DNA of 64,000 nucleotides, taken from positions 350,316 through 414,315 of the forward strand of contig CALSMH010000001.1 in assembly GCA_943787405.1 (NCBI GenBank), in the 5' to 3' direction. Positions within the stretch are counted from its first letter, which is position 1. Every line of letters starts with the position of its first letter. Positions 34,289-43,666 of the stretch are shown piece after piece. The translations under genes were made by a program, and so were the position numbers. The DNA comes from an uncultured Nitrosomonadaceae bacterium. Lineage in GTDB: Bacteria > Pseudomonadota > Gammaproteobacteria > Burkholderiales > Nitrosomonadaceae. Below the pieces are notes generated by a model. It worked only from the letters and a program-made list of their open reading frames with translations. It did not search any database and was not told where the DNA came from.

Positions 34289-35224
34289 ATGGAGTTTTTC
34301 AGGTTCAGGCGTGATATTCCCTTTATGAGTTGGGGTAAATATACGACCACTATTTCACTTTTAACTTTCATTATTGCCGTGTTCTTTCTCGCTACTAAAG
34401 GATTGAATTTAGGTGTCGATTTTACCGGTGGAACGGTAATGGAAGTTGGCTACAGTCAGGCTGCTGATTTGAATAAAGCACGGAATACCCTTGCTGGTAT
34501 TGGAATGCCGGATGCTAGTATCCAGCATTTTGGAAATTCAAGTGATGTACTAATACGCTTGCCTACTAAGCCTGAAATATCTAGCGCTCAGCTGTCAGAG
34601 GTTGTGATGAAAGCATTGCGTCAGGAAGACAATACAGTAGAAATGCGTCGAGTGGAGTTTGTTGGCCCACAAGTGGGTGAGGAATTAGTTGAAAATGGTG
34701 CGCTTGCCCTGCTGATTGTTTCATTAGGAATCATTGCATATCTTGCTATGCGTTTCGAATGGAAATTTGGTGTTGCCGCTATTATTGCTAATTTGCATGA
34801 TGTAATAATAATTCTTGGTTTCTTTGCCTTTTTTCAGTGGGAGTTCTCATTAACAGTACTTGCTGCAGTACTAGCAATTCTAGGTTATTCGGTAAATGAA
34901 TCGGTAGTAGTATTTGATCGTATACGTGAAAATTTCCGTAAAATGCGCAAGGCGTCAGTAGAGCAGGTTATTGATAATGCAATTACCCGTACTATGTCGC
35001 GTACTATTATTACCCATGGCTGCACTCAGATGGCTGTATGCTCAATGCTTTTCTTTGGTGGTGAGGCGCTGCACTATTTTGCTTTAGCGCTTACTATTGG
35101 AATTTGTTTTGGTATATATTCTGCGGTGCTGGTAGCAAGTCCTATAGTCATGCTACTGGGTGTTACACGTGAAGATCTTGTTAAAATAGAAAAAAAAGAG
35201 ACAAAAGAAGAAGCTGTACCTTAA
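34289..35224 (+). CDS. secF: Protein translocase subunit SecF
   Basis: 311 residues. SecD partner with six membrane helices and a short periplasmic domain. Signatures: KGLNLGVDFTGGTVMEV (about 40-56), SVNESVVVFDRIREN (about 204-218), and TRTMSRTIITHGCTQM. 53 bases after secD, same operon. Ends in a charged KEKKETKEEA tail. Confidence 0.97.
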   Translation: MEFFRFRRDIPFMSWGKYTTTISLLTFIIAVFFLATKGLNLGVDFTGGTVMEVGYSQAADLNKARNTLAGIGMPDASIQHFGNSSDVLIRLPTKPEISSAQLSEVVMKALRQEDNTVEMRRVEFVGPQVGEELVENGALALLIVSLGIIAYLAMRFEWKFGVAAIIANLHDVIIILGFFAFFQWEFSLTVLAAVLAILGYSVNESVVVFDRIRENFRKMRKASVEQVIDNAITRTMSRTIITHGCTQMAVCSMLFFGGEALHYFALALTIGICFGIYSAVLVASPIVMLLGVTREDLVKIEKKETKEEAVP

Positions 35225-35263
35225 TTTCAGTTATTGATTTGTCACATTTTTTACTAGGATATT

Positions 35264-35932
35264 TTGGAACTTATTACCGGCTTCATTGATATTGTTCTGC
35301 ATTTAGACCGCCATCTTATCTGGTTAATTGAAAATTACGAGAGTTGGGTTTATCTTGTGTTGTTTTTGATTATCTTTTGTGAGACTGGGCTGGTTATAAT
35401 GCCCTTTCTGCCAGGAGACTCTTTGTTGTTTGTTGCAGGTGCAGTTGCAGCAAATGGTGTAATGGATGTGCAGTTTCTGGTGATGCTTTTAATGCTTGCT
35501 GCCTTCGCAGGAGATAATACAAATTATTGGATCGGGCGTTATTTGGGGCCCAAGATTTTTTCACGGACTGACTCGCGCATATTAAATCGCAAGCATCTAG
35601 ATAGAACCAATTTATTTTATAAAAAGCATGGCGGGAAAACTATAATATTTGCTCGTTTTCTACCAATTTTTCGTACTTTTGCACCATTTGTTGCAGGTAT
35701 TGGGCATATGACTTATACGACTTTTATGTCATATAGTGCAATTGGTGGCTTATTTTGGATTAACCTCTTTGTTTTTAGTGGTTATTTTTTTGGAAATGTA
35801 CCTATAGTTAAGGATAATCTTTCTTTCTTCATCATTGGGATTGTTTTTATTTCAATAATTCCAGGAATTATACAATTCGTTCGAATTTGGTTTGAGAAAA
35901 ACAGAAAGAATAAAAGCAAAATTGAGTATTGA
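35264..35932 (+). CDS. DedA-family membrane protein
   Basis: 222 residues, SNARE-associated/VTT-domain family, proposed lipid-carrier flippases (undecaprenyl phosphate or PE). Typical features: ETGLVIMPFLPGDSLLFVAGA (about 42-62), NYWIGRYLG and KHGGKTIIFARFLPIFRTFAPFVAG. Begins at TTG with AGGA at 35256-35259; no ATG is available nearby. May be read through from secF. Confidence 0.9.
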   Translation: MELITGFIDIVLHLDRHLIWLIENYESWVYLVLFLIIFCETGLVIMPFLPGDSLLFVAGAVAANGVMDVQFLVMLLMLAAFAGDNTNYWIGRYLGPKIFSRTDSRILNRKHLDRTNLFYKKHGGKTIIFARFLPIFRTFAPFVAGIGHMTYTTFMSYSAIGGLFWINLFVFSGYFFGNVPIVKDNLSFFIIGIVFISIIPGIIQFVRIWFEKNRKNKSKIEY

Positions 35933-35988
35933 ATGGAAGCATATGTAGTAGAGAATCATTAGAATCTTTGCACTAGTTATTTTTCTTA

Positions 35989-37083
35989 TTAATTTTTTGC
36001 CCCCATTTCAATAGCTAATTTTCGTGATTGTTCGGTATTTTCCTTTGAGTCTTCTAAGCCAATCCAGCCCTCTAAATTAGTGAGAGCAATATCAGTTAAG
36101 GCATGTATCCAGTCTTCACGTTCATTAAGGCAAGGAATATAATGAAATTCTTGACCTCCAGCTTGAATGAATGTGGTCTTTCCTTCTATAGCTATTTCTT
36201 CCAGTGTTTCAAGACAGTCAGAAACAAAGCCGGGACAAATTACATCGATTCTTCTAGTATTATTCTTGCCAAGTTGTTCTAGTATCTCCGCTGTATATGG
36301 TCTTAACCATTCAGTCCGACCAAAACGGGACTGAAAGCAAATTTGGAATCTTTCTGCATCCAAATTAAGTTCTTCGGCTAGAAGTCTGCCTGTTTTCTGA
36401 CATTCGCAGTGGTAAGGATCTCCCTTGTCCAAGCTGAATCGCGGAACACCGTGGAAGCTCATGACCAGCTTCTCTGGTTCTCCATTCTTCATCCAATAAT
36501 CGCGTACATTTTGTGCGAGAGCGCTAATATAACCAGGATGGTCATGGTAATGTTTGACCGTCCGGATAGCTGGGACATTTCGCATTTTTCTTAACTGGTC
36601 AAATACACCGTCAAGTGCTGCTGCAGTGCTGCTAGCTGCATATTGAGGGTAAAGAGGTAATACTAAGATACGTTCACAACCATGTTGTTTCATTCGTGCC
36701 AGTACTTCTGAAATAGATGGGTTTCCTATACTCATAGCATATTCTACCAATGGGGCTGGTTTTATACGCTCTCCAATGAGTTCTAGCAGCAATTTGGTCT
36801 GTCGCTCAGTATGGACTTTTAACGGGGAGCCCTCTTTTGTCCAAACTAAAGAATACTTCTCTGCAGATTTCTTGGGGCGAGTATTTAGGATGATAATATT
36901 TAGTATTGGCCACCAGACCCACTTAGGAATTTCAATTACCCTTGAGTTACTTAGAAACTCTTTAAGGTACGGTTTCAGAGCTTTCGCAGTCGGGGCATCT
37001 GGAGTGCCAAGATTTACGAGCAAGATACCAGTCTTACTAGAAGAGCCATGTTGATAATTAGATTGAGAAGACATTGGGTTCAT
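35989..37083 (-). CDS. hemH: Ferrochelatase HemH
   Basis: 364 residues. Inserts Fe2+ into protoporphyrin IX. N-terminal [13 protein letters not shown] (19-31), active-site [15 protein letters not shown] with the metal-binding His, [12 protein letters not shown], and [15 protein letters not shown] are all present. Consistent with the heavy haem demand implied by the cytochromes further along. Convergent with the DedA gene. Confidence 0.96.
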   Translation of the reverse strand: MNPMSSQSNYQHGSSSKTGILLVNLGTPDAPTAKALKPYLKEFLSNSRVIEIPKWVWWPILNIIILNTRPKKSAEKYSLVWTKEGSPLKVHTERQTKLLLELIGERIKPAPLVEYAMSIGNPSISEVLARMKQHGCERILVLPLYPQYAASSTAAALDGVFDQLRKMRNVPAIRTVKHYHDHPGYISALAQNVRDYWMKNGEPEKLVMSFHGVPRFSLDKGDPYHCECQKTGRLLAEELNLDAERFQICFQSRFGRTEWLRPYTAEILEQLGKNNTRRIDVICPGFVSDCLETLEEIAIEGKTTFIQAGGQEFHYIPCLNEREDWIHALTDIALTNLEGWIGLEDSKENTEQSRKLAIEMGAKN

Positions 37084-37141
37084 TTCTAATGAAATTTAAA
37101 ATACGGAATTTAAAACATTATAGATGGGTCGCATCAGCTAA

Positions 37142-38161
37142 TTAATGGTGAGATAGCGCGTTGGAGAGCAGCTTGGCTGTTACGTCTACAATTGGAATAA
37201 CACGTTCATAAGCCATTCGAATAGGACCAATCACACCAACTGTACCAATAGTTTTTCCATCTACCTCGTAGGGTGCAGTAATAACACTAACTTCATTTGG
37301 AGTTGCCATATCTGATTCACCCCCAATAAATACCTGTACGCCTTGTGCTTTTCGGCTAAATTCTAGTAATCGTAGTAACGCAGTTTTTTGCTCAAATAGA
37401 CTAAATAACTCTTTTAAGCTTACCATATTATTTGATAAATCTTGTACATCAAGTAGTCTGCGTTCACCCGTTACTACCATAGTCTCACTACTATCATTAA
37501 TTGCCTCACTACTTGCCTCAATAGCTGCGGTCATAAGGCTACTCATGTCGCGATGTAATTTCTTTAGTTCGTTACGGAGGCGGCTCCGAATTTCGTTTAA
37601 TGCGCAGCCAGCATAATTTTGGTTGATGAAGTTAGCAGCTTCTATTAATTCGGCTTGACTATATATTTTATCAGTAAAAATTATTCTGTTTTGTACATCA
37701 CCTTCAGGAGTAACAATAATGAGTAGAACTCTTTTTTCAAATAAGGTCATGAATTCAATATAACGAAATACTGTATTGTTATGTTTAGAGGTTACAGCTA
37801 TGCCTGCGAAGTGTGTTAATTCAGATAATAACTGAGACGCTGAATTAATCAAGCGAGATGGAGTATTTGGAGGCAATTGATCTTCTAGATGATGAATTTC
37901 AATAGAGTCAAGAGGCTTTACAACCAGTAAGGTGTCCACAAATAATCGATAGCCAAGTGGAGTAGGGATTCGTCCAGAGGAGGTATGAGGGCTGCTAACA
38001 AAACCCATTTCCTCAAGGTTTACCATAACGTTGCGTATGGTAGCAGGACTTAGATTTAATCCTGGAAATTTGGAAAGAGAACGAGACCCTATGGGATGAC
38101 CCTCTCTGATATAGAGTTCAATTAATGTCTTTAGTAAGATTCTGGCGCGTTCATTAAGCAT
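37142..38161 (-). CDS. hrcA: Heat-inducible transcription repressor HrcA
   Basis: 339 residues. Represses groE/dnaK-type heat-shock operons through CIRCE sites. N-terminal winged helix (about 1-75: LNERARILLKTLIELYIREGHPIGSRSLSK), GAF-like core, and the C-terminal GTVGVIGPIRMAYERVIPIVD motif. No CIRCE element is visible in front of it. Divergent from nadK. Confidence 0.95.
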   Translation of the reverse strand: MLNERARILLKTLIELYIREGHPIGSRSLSKFPGLNLSPATIRNVMVNLEEMGFVSSPHTSSGRIPTPLGYRLFVDTLLVVKPLDSIEIHHLEDQLPPNTPSRLINSASQLLSELTHFAGIAVTSKHNNTVFRYIEFMTLFEKRVLLIIVTPEGDVQNRIIFTDKIYSQAELIEAANFINQNYAGCALNEIRSRLRNELKKLHRDMSSLMTAAIEASSEAINDSSETMVVTGERRLLDVQDLSNNMVSLKELFSLFEQKTALLRLLEFSRKAQGVQVFIGGESDMATPNEVSVITAPYEVDGKTIGTVGVIGPIRMAYERVIPIVDVTAKLLSNALSHH

Positions 38162-38323
38162 TTAAATATTCTACACGAGGACTGGGGGTCTTGGACCCAA
38201 GGATAAGTAAAAAAATTTGTTTATTCTGAATTTGAATTCTTTGTCACGTGATGCCCAATATGGTTTAATCATAAATGTAGCCCCACTAAATTATATTATG
38301 GTTGGTTCATATTTAACTTTGTA

Positions 38324-39196
38324 ATGAATTCTTTATTTAAAACTATAGCTCTAATTGGTAAGTATAAGAATCCTGAAATTATGGTGCCACTTCTGCGTCT
38401 AGGAAAATTTCTAGAAAGCCGCAATCTTATTGTGGTATTGGATAGTCTTACTGCATCAAATATTTCGGAGAAAAAATACCCTATACTGACTTTAGATGAA
38501 ATTGGTGTGAAGGTTGATTTGGCAATTGTTCTAGGTGGTGATGGCACCATGCTCAATATTGCACGCCGGCTGGCTCCTTTTGATGTGCCGCTGGTTGGCA
38601 TCAACCAGGGTCGGCTTGGGTTTCTCACAGACCTTTCTATTGAGACCATGCTAGAGACTTTAAGTTCTATTTTTGAAGGTAATTATGTTACTGAGAGGCG
38701 GATGTTGCTTTCTGCTGAAGTGATACGTGGTAAGGATAGTTCATTTAGTGCTTTAGCATTCAATGATGTGGCTGTAAATAGAGGGAATGGTAGAGGTATG
38801 ATTGAGTTTGAAGTACATATTGATGGAGAATATGTATATTCTTTACGATCAGACGGCCTGATCATCTCTAGTCCTACAGGTTCTACAGCTTACGCCCTAT
38901 CATGTGGGGGGCCGATTCTACATCCTAGACTCGATTTGATTTCTTTGGTACCAGTTAGCCCGCATACATTAAGTAACCGACCCATCGTAGTAGGGCCCGA
39001 GGCCACGGTTGAAATTTTGATGAACCGTGCTGAAGGTGCTCGTATCCATTCAGATAGCCATTCTCATTTTAATTTAAATAAAAGTGACAAGGTTGTAATT
39101 CGGCGATCTCCTCACACTGCAAGATTACTTCACTCCTCTAGTCACAGCTACTATCGTATGTTGCGAGAAAAACTTGGGTGGAGTGGGTTTTCCTAA
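38324..39196 (+). CDS. nadK: NAD kinase
   Basis: 290 residues. Phosphorylates NAD to NADP. Key motifs: LGGDGTML (about 69-76) with the catalytic Asp, NQGRLGFLTD, LAFNDVAVNRG, and GLIISSPTGSTAYALSCGGPIL. Divergent from hrcA and followed 22 bases later by recN, a widely conserved trio. Confidence 0.97.
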   Translation: MNSLFKTIALIGKYKNPEIMVPLLRLGKFLESRNLIVVLDSLTASNISEKKYPILTLDEIGVKVDLAIVLGGDGTMLNIARRLAPFDVPLVGINQGRLGFLTDLSIETMLETLSSIFEGNYVTERRMLLSAEVIRGKDSSFSALAFNDVAVNRGNGRGMIEFEVHIDGEYVYSLRSDGLIISSPTGSTAYALSCGGPILHPRLDLISLVPVSPHTLSNRPIVVGPEATVEILMNRAEGARIHSDSHSHFNLNKSDKVVIRRSPHTARLLHSSSHSYYRMLREKLGWSGFS

Positions 39197-39218
39197 AAAC
39201 AAATCGTTTATTATCATT

Positions 39219-40901
39219 ATGCTAAAGTTCTTAAACATTCGAGATTTTGTTATTGTTGATAGGATGGAGGTGGAGTTTGGCCGAGGATTTACTGTTCTTA
39301 CAGGAGAAACTGGGGCAGGCAAATCGATCTTGATAGATGCACTTTCACTTTCATTAGGTGAACGCAGCGATGCAGGTCAGGTGCGCAATGGTACTAAGCG
39401 TGCTGAAATAAGTGCAGAGTTTGATGTGAGCAAATCTCCAGAATTACTGGTTTGGCTACGTGAAAATGATCTAGAAGGGCATGGGGATGAAGGAAATATA
39501 TGCTTAATGCGTCGGATCATAGAGTCTGGCGGGCGTTCCCGTGGTTTTATTAATGGTCGTCCTGCCACCCTACAGCAACTACGTATGGCAGGGGGAAAGC
39601 TAGTCGATATACATGGACAGCATGAGCATCAATCATTATTACGTACTGAAGAGCAACGGGACTTATTAGATAGATTCTCTGGAGGTCGTGAGCTTGTAAA
39701 GGAGGTGGCTACTAGTTTTCTTCGTTGGCAGGACTTACAAAAGAGACGGATAGAATGGGAGCAGAATACCACTTCCTTTGAGCAGGAGCGAGAGGAGCTA
39801 GAATTACAAAGTCGAGAACTTTTGTCATTAAATTTCTCCTCTAATGAGTGGCAGACCCTTAAGTCTGATCATAGTAGATTAGCTCATTCCGCAAGCCTAA
39901 TAGAGGCTGTTCATAAATGTCTAGAGATTTTATCAGAGAGTGAATCTGCATCTCTTGTTCAGATTAATTTAGTGATCTCTCATTTAAAAGGTTTGCTTCA
40001 ATACGATGCCGACTTAAAAGGTGTGCTTGATATGCTGGATTCTGCGCAAATTCAATTACAAGAAACAGTCTATGAGTTGGAACGGTATAAGCAGGGTCTT
40101 GATTTAGATCCAAAAGTTTTGCAAGAAATGGAAGAGCGGCTAACTGTCGTTCATGCTGCCGCCAGAAAATATCGTGTTGTCCCGGATGAAATACCTAATT
40201 TATTAAAAATATTTACTAATAAATTAGATGGACTTAATCAAATTGGTGATGGCAAAGCGATGATAAAGGAGGAGGCAATTGCTAAAGATATATACCTAGA
40301 GCTTGCTAAAAAATTGAGTGCAGTGAGAGACGGCGCGGCCCAAAAGCTTACTCAGCAGGTGACTGTTGCTATGCAGACTTTAGCGATGGAAGGTGGGAGA
40401 TTTTCAGTCAAGCAGGTGCCTTTGGATCAAGGAAATGTTCACGGTATGGAGAAAATTGAGTTCGAAGTGTCTCCTCATCAGGGTATGAGTCTGGGTCCTT
40501 TAGCAAAAATTGTATCTGGTGGAGAATTGTCCCGTATAAGTCTCGCGATACAGGTCATTACTAGTGAGGTTAGTGCAGTGCCAACGTTGATATTTGATGA
40601 GGTTGATGCAGGTATAGGTGGGCGAGTCGCAGAGATTGTCGGAGGGCTTTTAAAAAAATTAGGGATAGAGCGTCAGGTGATGTGTGTTACACATTTGGCG
40701 CAAGTTGCCTCTGCAGGTAATCAGCAGTGGCAGGTGGCTAAATTTGGTGATTCGGATAATGGTGAAAATGTTCTGAGCCATGTTACTGTACTTAAAGATG
40801 GGGAAAGAATAGAAGAAATTGCACGCATGTTGGGTGGTGTGAAAATTACAGAGACTACTCGTAAACATGCAGCTGAGATGTTACGAGAGAGTAAGAATTA
40901 A
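39219..40901 (+). CDS. recN: DNA repair protein RecN
   Basis: SMC-like ATPase of double-strand break repair, 560 residues. Walker A TGETGAGKSIL is near residue 30; the coiled-coil arms span about 150-350; the ABC signature LVSGGELSRISLA-like segment (IVSGGELSRISLAIQ) and Walker B TLIFDEVDAGIGG are near 440-470. Start placed at ATG 39219 (MLKFLNIRDFVIVD), the conserved N-terminus; an upstream GTG/ATG-type start would overlap nadK and add 15 atypical residues. Confidence 0.96.
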   Translation: MLKFLNIRDFVIVDRMEVEFGRGFTVLTGETGAGKSILIDALSLSLGERSDAGQVRNGTKRAEISAEFDVSKSPELLVWLRENDLEGHGDEGNICLMRRIIESGGRSRGFINGRPATLQQLRMAGGKLVDIHGQHEHQSLLRTEEQRDLLDRFSGGRELVKEVATSFLRWQDLQKRRIEWEQNTTSFEQEREELELQSRELLSLNFSSNEWQTLKSDHSRLAHSASLIEAVHKCLEILSESESASLVQINLVISHLKGLLQYDADLKGVLDMLDSAQIQLQETVYELERYKQGLDLDPKVLQEMEERLTVVHAAARKYRVVPDEIPNLLKIFTNKLDGLNQIGDGKAMIKEEAIAKDIYLELAKKLSAVRDGAAQKLTQQVTVAMQTLAMEGGRFSVKQVPLDQGNVHGMEKIEFEVSPHQGMSLGPLAKIVSGGELSRISLAIQVITSEVSAVPTLIFDEVDAGIGGRVAEIVGGLLKKLGIERQVMCVTHLAQVASAGNQQWQVAKFGDSDNGENVLSHVTVLKDGERIEEIARMLGGVKITETTRKHAAEMLRESKN

Positions 40902-40996
40902 AGGCCATGCCTGCATGAGCCTTATGTGGGTTCCGTTATGATAATTAGTACTTATCATTACTGTATCCTTAAGGATTATTAATTTCTGGGTAACGA

Positions 40997-41383
40997 ATGG
41001 GTGTCTACGCATTAATTGCAGTAGGAGTGGGTGCAGCATTGGGAGCATGGCTTCGCTGGGGATTTGGTTTGATGTTAAATGCTATCTTCCCGACTCTTCC
41101 TTTGGGTACTCTGGCAGCAAATCTGATTGGCTGCTATTTCATTGGCATAGCAGCCGAATATTTTTTTCAAAACACCACAGTACCTACAGAGGCTCGGTTG
41201 TTTATTATTACTGGATTTTTAGGTGGACTGACTACCTTTTCTACGTTCTCTGTTGAAGCTGTAACGTTGTTATTGCGCGAGCAGTATAGCTGGGCTTTCG
41301 CCATAATTTCTTCTCATCTTTTTGGTTCACTGGTAATGACAGTACTGGGAATGCTTACTATTAAATTCTTTATGCAGAATTAA
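40997..41383 (+). CDS. crcB: Fluoride channel CrcB/Fluc
   Basis: 128 residues, four membrane helices, dual-topology fluoride exporter. Signatures are GAWLRWGFG (about 16-24), GTLAANLIGCYFIG and TGFLGGLTTFSTFS with the Phe-box/Na-site region. The 95-base upstream gap shows no fluoride riboswitch; it holds an imperfect hairpin (AGGCcATG...CATgaGCCT) that may end recN. Confidence 0.95.
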   Translation: MGVYALIAVGVGAALGAWLRWGFGLMLNAIFPTLPLGTLAANLIGCYFIGIAAEYFFQNTTVPTEARLFIITGFLGGLTTFSTFSVEAVTLLLREQYSWAFAIISSHLFGSLVMTVLGMLTIKFFMQN

Positions 41384-41501
41384 TCTGATACCAACTATAA
41401 GAAAATAGAGATTTATTATGTTTTTTAACAGAAAATTATAAATAAACATAAATTGTATTTGTAGATATTAATAAGAATCAGAGATATTCTAGTATTTAAT
41501 A

Positions 41502-41627
41502 TTAGTCATTTTTCTTCTCATTTTTCTTCTCATTTTTCCTCTCATCTTTTTTTCGAGGGACAGTCCACCATATGATAATGAATGCTAATGTTACTGCTAC
41601 AAATATTTCCAATAGTATTACCCACAT
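41502..41627 (-). CDS. Small single-helix membrane protein, unknown function
   Basis: A 41-codon ORF on the minus strand, ATG 41625-41627 to TAA 41502-41504. It has a 22-residue hydrophobic helix (WVILLEIFVAVTLAFIIIWW) followed by TVPRKKDER and a lysine-rich tail in which KNEK is repeated three times; in DNA this is a near-perfect 12-bp repeat (41514-41550). AGGA lies about 11 bases upstream. Divergent from mltA. The composition is clearly that of a membrane peptide, but translation is unproven. Confidence 0.5.
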   Translation of the reverse strand: MWVILLEIFVAVTLAFIIIWWTVPRKKDERKNEKKNEKKND

Positions 41628-41677
41628 TTTTTCATGATTCCTGTATATTTATAAAGTACAACTTTAACTAATATCCA

Positions 41678-42901
41678 ATGAAAAACCAATTAAGATTTAT
41701 TAGTGCCACACTCGTACTGTTTCTTAATGCGTGTTCAACTGGGCCAATAATTCCTTTTTCTGATCCAGAAGGATCGTTAACATCAGTAGTTCCGCCTCAT
41801 GTTGTTTCGCGAGTTACTCCACCTCATGTTATCTCACCAGATGTGGCAACATTAAAAGTAACTAATTGGAATACATTGCCCGGGTGGGGGGGTGACGACA
41901 TTCGTCCGGCTTTAGATGCTTTTTTGCAGAGCTGTAGAGTTTTAAGGAATCAGAAGCTATGGGTGAAGCCTTGTGAACTTGCGGCCTCAATACAGAGAAA
42001 TGATAACGCTATATTACATAAATTCTTTGAACATAATTTTAAGCCGTATCAGGTATTAAATTCTAATGGCAGCACCGATGGTCTTATTACTGGTTATTAT
42101 GAACCTTTATTAAAAGGTAGTCGTAAATTATCAGATCGATATCGCTTTCCTCTCTATAAGGCGCCCAAAGAATTACTTGCTGTGGACTTGGGAGATGTAC
42201 ACCCAAAGCTTAAACATTTGCGGTTAAGGGGGAGGCTAGAAGGCCAAAAAATAGTTCCCTATTACAGTCGCGCAGAGATCGAGAGTGATCCATCTCCTTT
42301 ACAAGGCCATGAATTTTTATGGGTTGAGGATGCTGTTGAATTGTTTTTCTTACAAATTCAAGGATCAGGACGGATAGAAATGGATAGCGGTGAGATTGTG
42401 CGGGTAGGCTACCATAACCAAAATGGTCATCGCTATCAATCTATTGGAAAATTATTGGTTAAACGCGGAGAGCTACCTTTGGCTAAGGCCTCTATGCAAG
42501 GAATTAAAGCCTGGGGTATAAGGAACCCTAAAAAATTGAATGAACTGCTACATCAGAATCCAAGCTATGTATTTTTTCGTGAACTACCTTCAGGTATATC
42601 GGGACCAATTGGGGCACTTGGAGTACCCTTAACCGGAGAAAGAAGCCTTGCAATTGATCCTCGTGCTATTCCACAGGGAGCGCCAGTATTTCTTTCAACT
42701 ACGTGGCCTAATAGTAGTAAGAAACTTGATCGATTAATGGTAGCTCAAGACACCGGTGGCGTCATAAAAGGTGGTGTTCGTGGAGATTTTTTTTGGGGCT
42801 TTGGGAAAGAAGCTGCAGACCAGGCCGGTAAAATGAAACAAACCGGAAAAATGTGGGTACTCATGCCAAGCGATTATATGCAGAAAAATCTGATTCCATA
42901 G
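41678..42901 (+). CDS. mltA: Membrane-bound lytic murein transglycosylase A
   Basis: 407-residue outer-membrane lipoprotein (lipobox LNAC, Cys about 19) that cleaves peptidoglycan to 1,6-anhydro products. The MltA barrel (YYEPLLKGSRKLSDRYRFPLYKAP) and the 3D domain near the C-terminus (LDRLMVAQDTGGVIKGGVRGDFFWG) with catalytic Asp in AQDTGG are intact. A near-duplicate PPHVxS pair sits in the linker after the lipobox (residues 38-52). Confidence 0.94.
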   Translation: MKNQLRFISATLVLFLNACSTGPIIPFSDPEGSLTSVVPPHVVSRVTPPHVISPDVATLKVTNWNTLPGWGGDDIRPALDAFLQSCRVLRNQKLWVKPCELAASIQRNDNAILHKFFEHNFKPYQVLNSNGSTDGLITGYYEPLLKGSRKLSDRYRFPLYKAPKELLAVDLGDVHPKLKHLRLRGRLEGQKIVPYYSRAEIESDPSPLQGHEFLWVEDAVELFFLQIQGSGRIEMDSGEIVRVGYHNQNGHRYQSIGKLLVKRGELPLAKASMQGIKAWGIRNPKKLNELLHQNPSYVFFRELPSGISGPIGALGVPLTGERSLAIDPRAIPQGAPVFLSTTWPNSSKKLDRLMVAQDTGGVIKGGVRGDFFWGFGKEAADQAGKMKQTGKMWVLMPSDYMQKNLIP

Positions 42902-42919
42902 GGAATCTTCCCTGCCTAA

Positions 42920-43630
42920 TTAGTTTATAGGTTCATTTAATTTCTTCTCTATCATTTCTGCAGATATCATTCCCGGTACAATCTTTCCATTAGCGAAAAC
43001 TATTGTCGGGGTGCTATTGAATCCATGTTTCTTACCAATTTTAAGGAGTGTATTAATTGGTGTTTCACAATTTCTTTCAGTAGGAGTTGTACCATTTAGC
43101 ATGAAATTGTTCCAGGATTCTAGTTTATCATCCGAGCACCATATTGCCTTAGAAATTTCTTTCGATCCTTTGAGTATTGGGTAGAGGAATGTGTAAATAG
43201 TGACATTGTTAATATGAACCAATTCTTTTTCTAGCCGCTTGCAATAGCCACAATTAGGATCAGAAAAAATAACAAGCTTACGTTTGCCATTTCCTTTAAT
43301 TTCTTGGATTGAATATTCAAAGGGTAGAGAATTAATATCTATCTTGCGTGCGCTTCTTATTTCTTGTAAACGTTCTTCAGTTAGATTTTTTTCATTTTTT
43401 AAATCAAACAAATAGCCGGAAAAAAAATATTTTGCCTTTTCATCAACATAAAAAAGCTGATCTCCAACCGTGATTTCATATAGCTGTAGAGAAGGAATTC
43501 TCTTTAGTATTTCAATTTTTTCATTGGGAAAATAAGGGATGAGTGATTTTTTTAATGATGCTTCATCCGCGTTAGCTGTGCTAGAAAATATAAATATCAG
43601 TAGAGAGGAAAATAGTATCTTAATGTGCAT
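42920..43630 (-). CDS. dsbC: Thiol:disulfide isomerase DsbC
   Basis: 236 residues with signal peptide cleaved near TANADE. N-terminal dimerisation domain, linker, then thioredoxin fold with active site C127-G-Y-C130 and cis-Pro in STPTIVFANG. Corrects wrong disulfides in the periplasm, useful for multi-haem cytochromes. A second Cys pair (in WCSDD and NCETP) is probably structural. Convergent with mltA. Confidence 0.93.
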   Translation of the reverse strand: MHIKILFSSLLIFIFSSTANADEASLKKSLIPYFPNEKIEILKRIPSLQLYEITVGDQLFYVDEKAKYFFSGYLFDLKNEKNLTEERLQEIRSARKIDINSLPFEYSIQEIKGNGKRKLVIFSDPNCGYCKRLEKELVHINNVTIYTFLYPILKGSKEISKAIWCSDDKLESWNNFMLNGTTPTERNCETPINTLLKIGKKHGFNSTPTIVFANGKIVPGMISAEMIEKKLNEPIN

Positions 43631-43666
43631 GGCGCGTAGTCAAATTATGAATAATTATATTAATTT

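Noticed and set aside
40902..40996. Fluoride riboswitch before crcB
   Set aside because: I looked for the conserved GGNGATGG...CTGAT-like pattern and did not see it.
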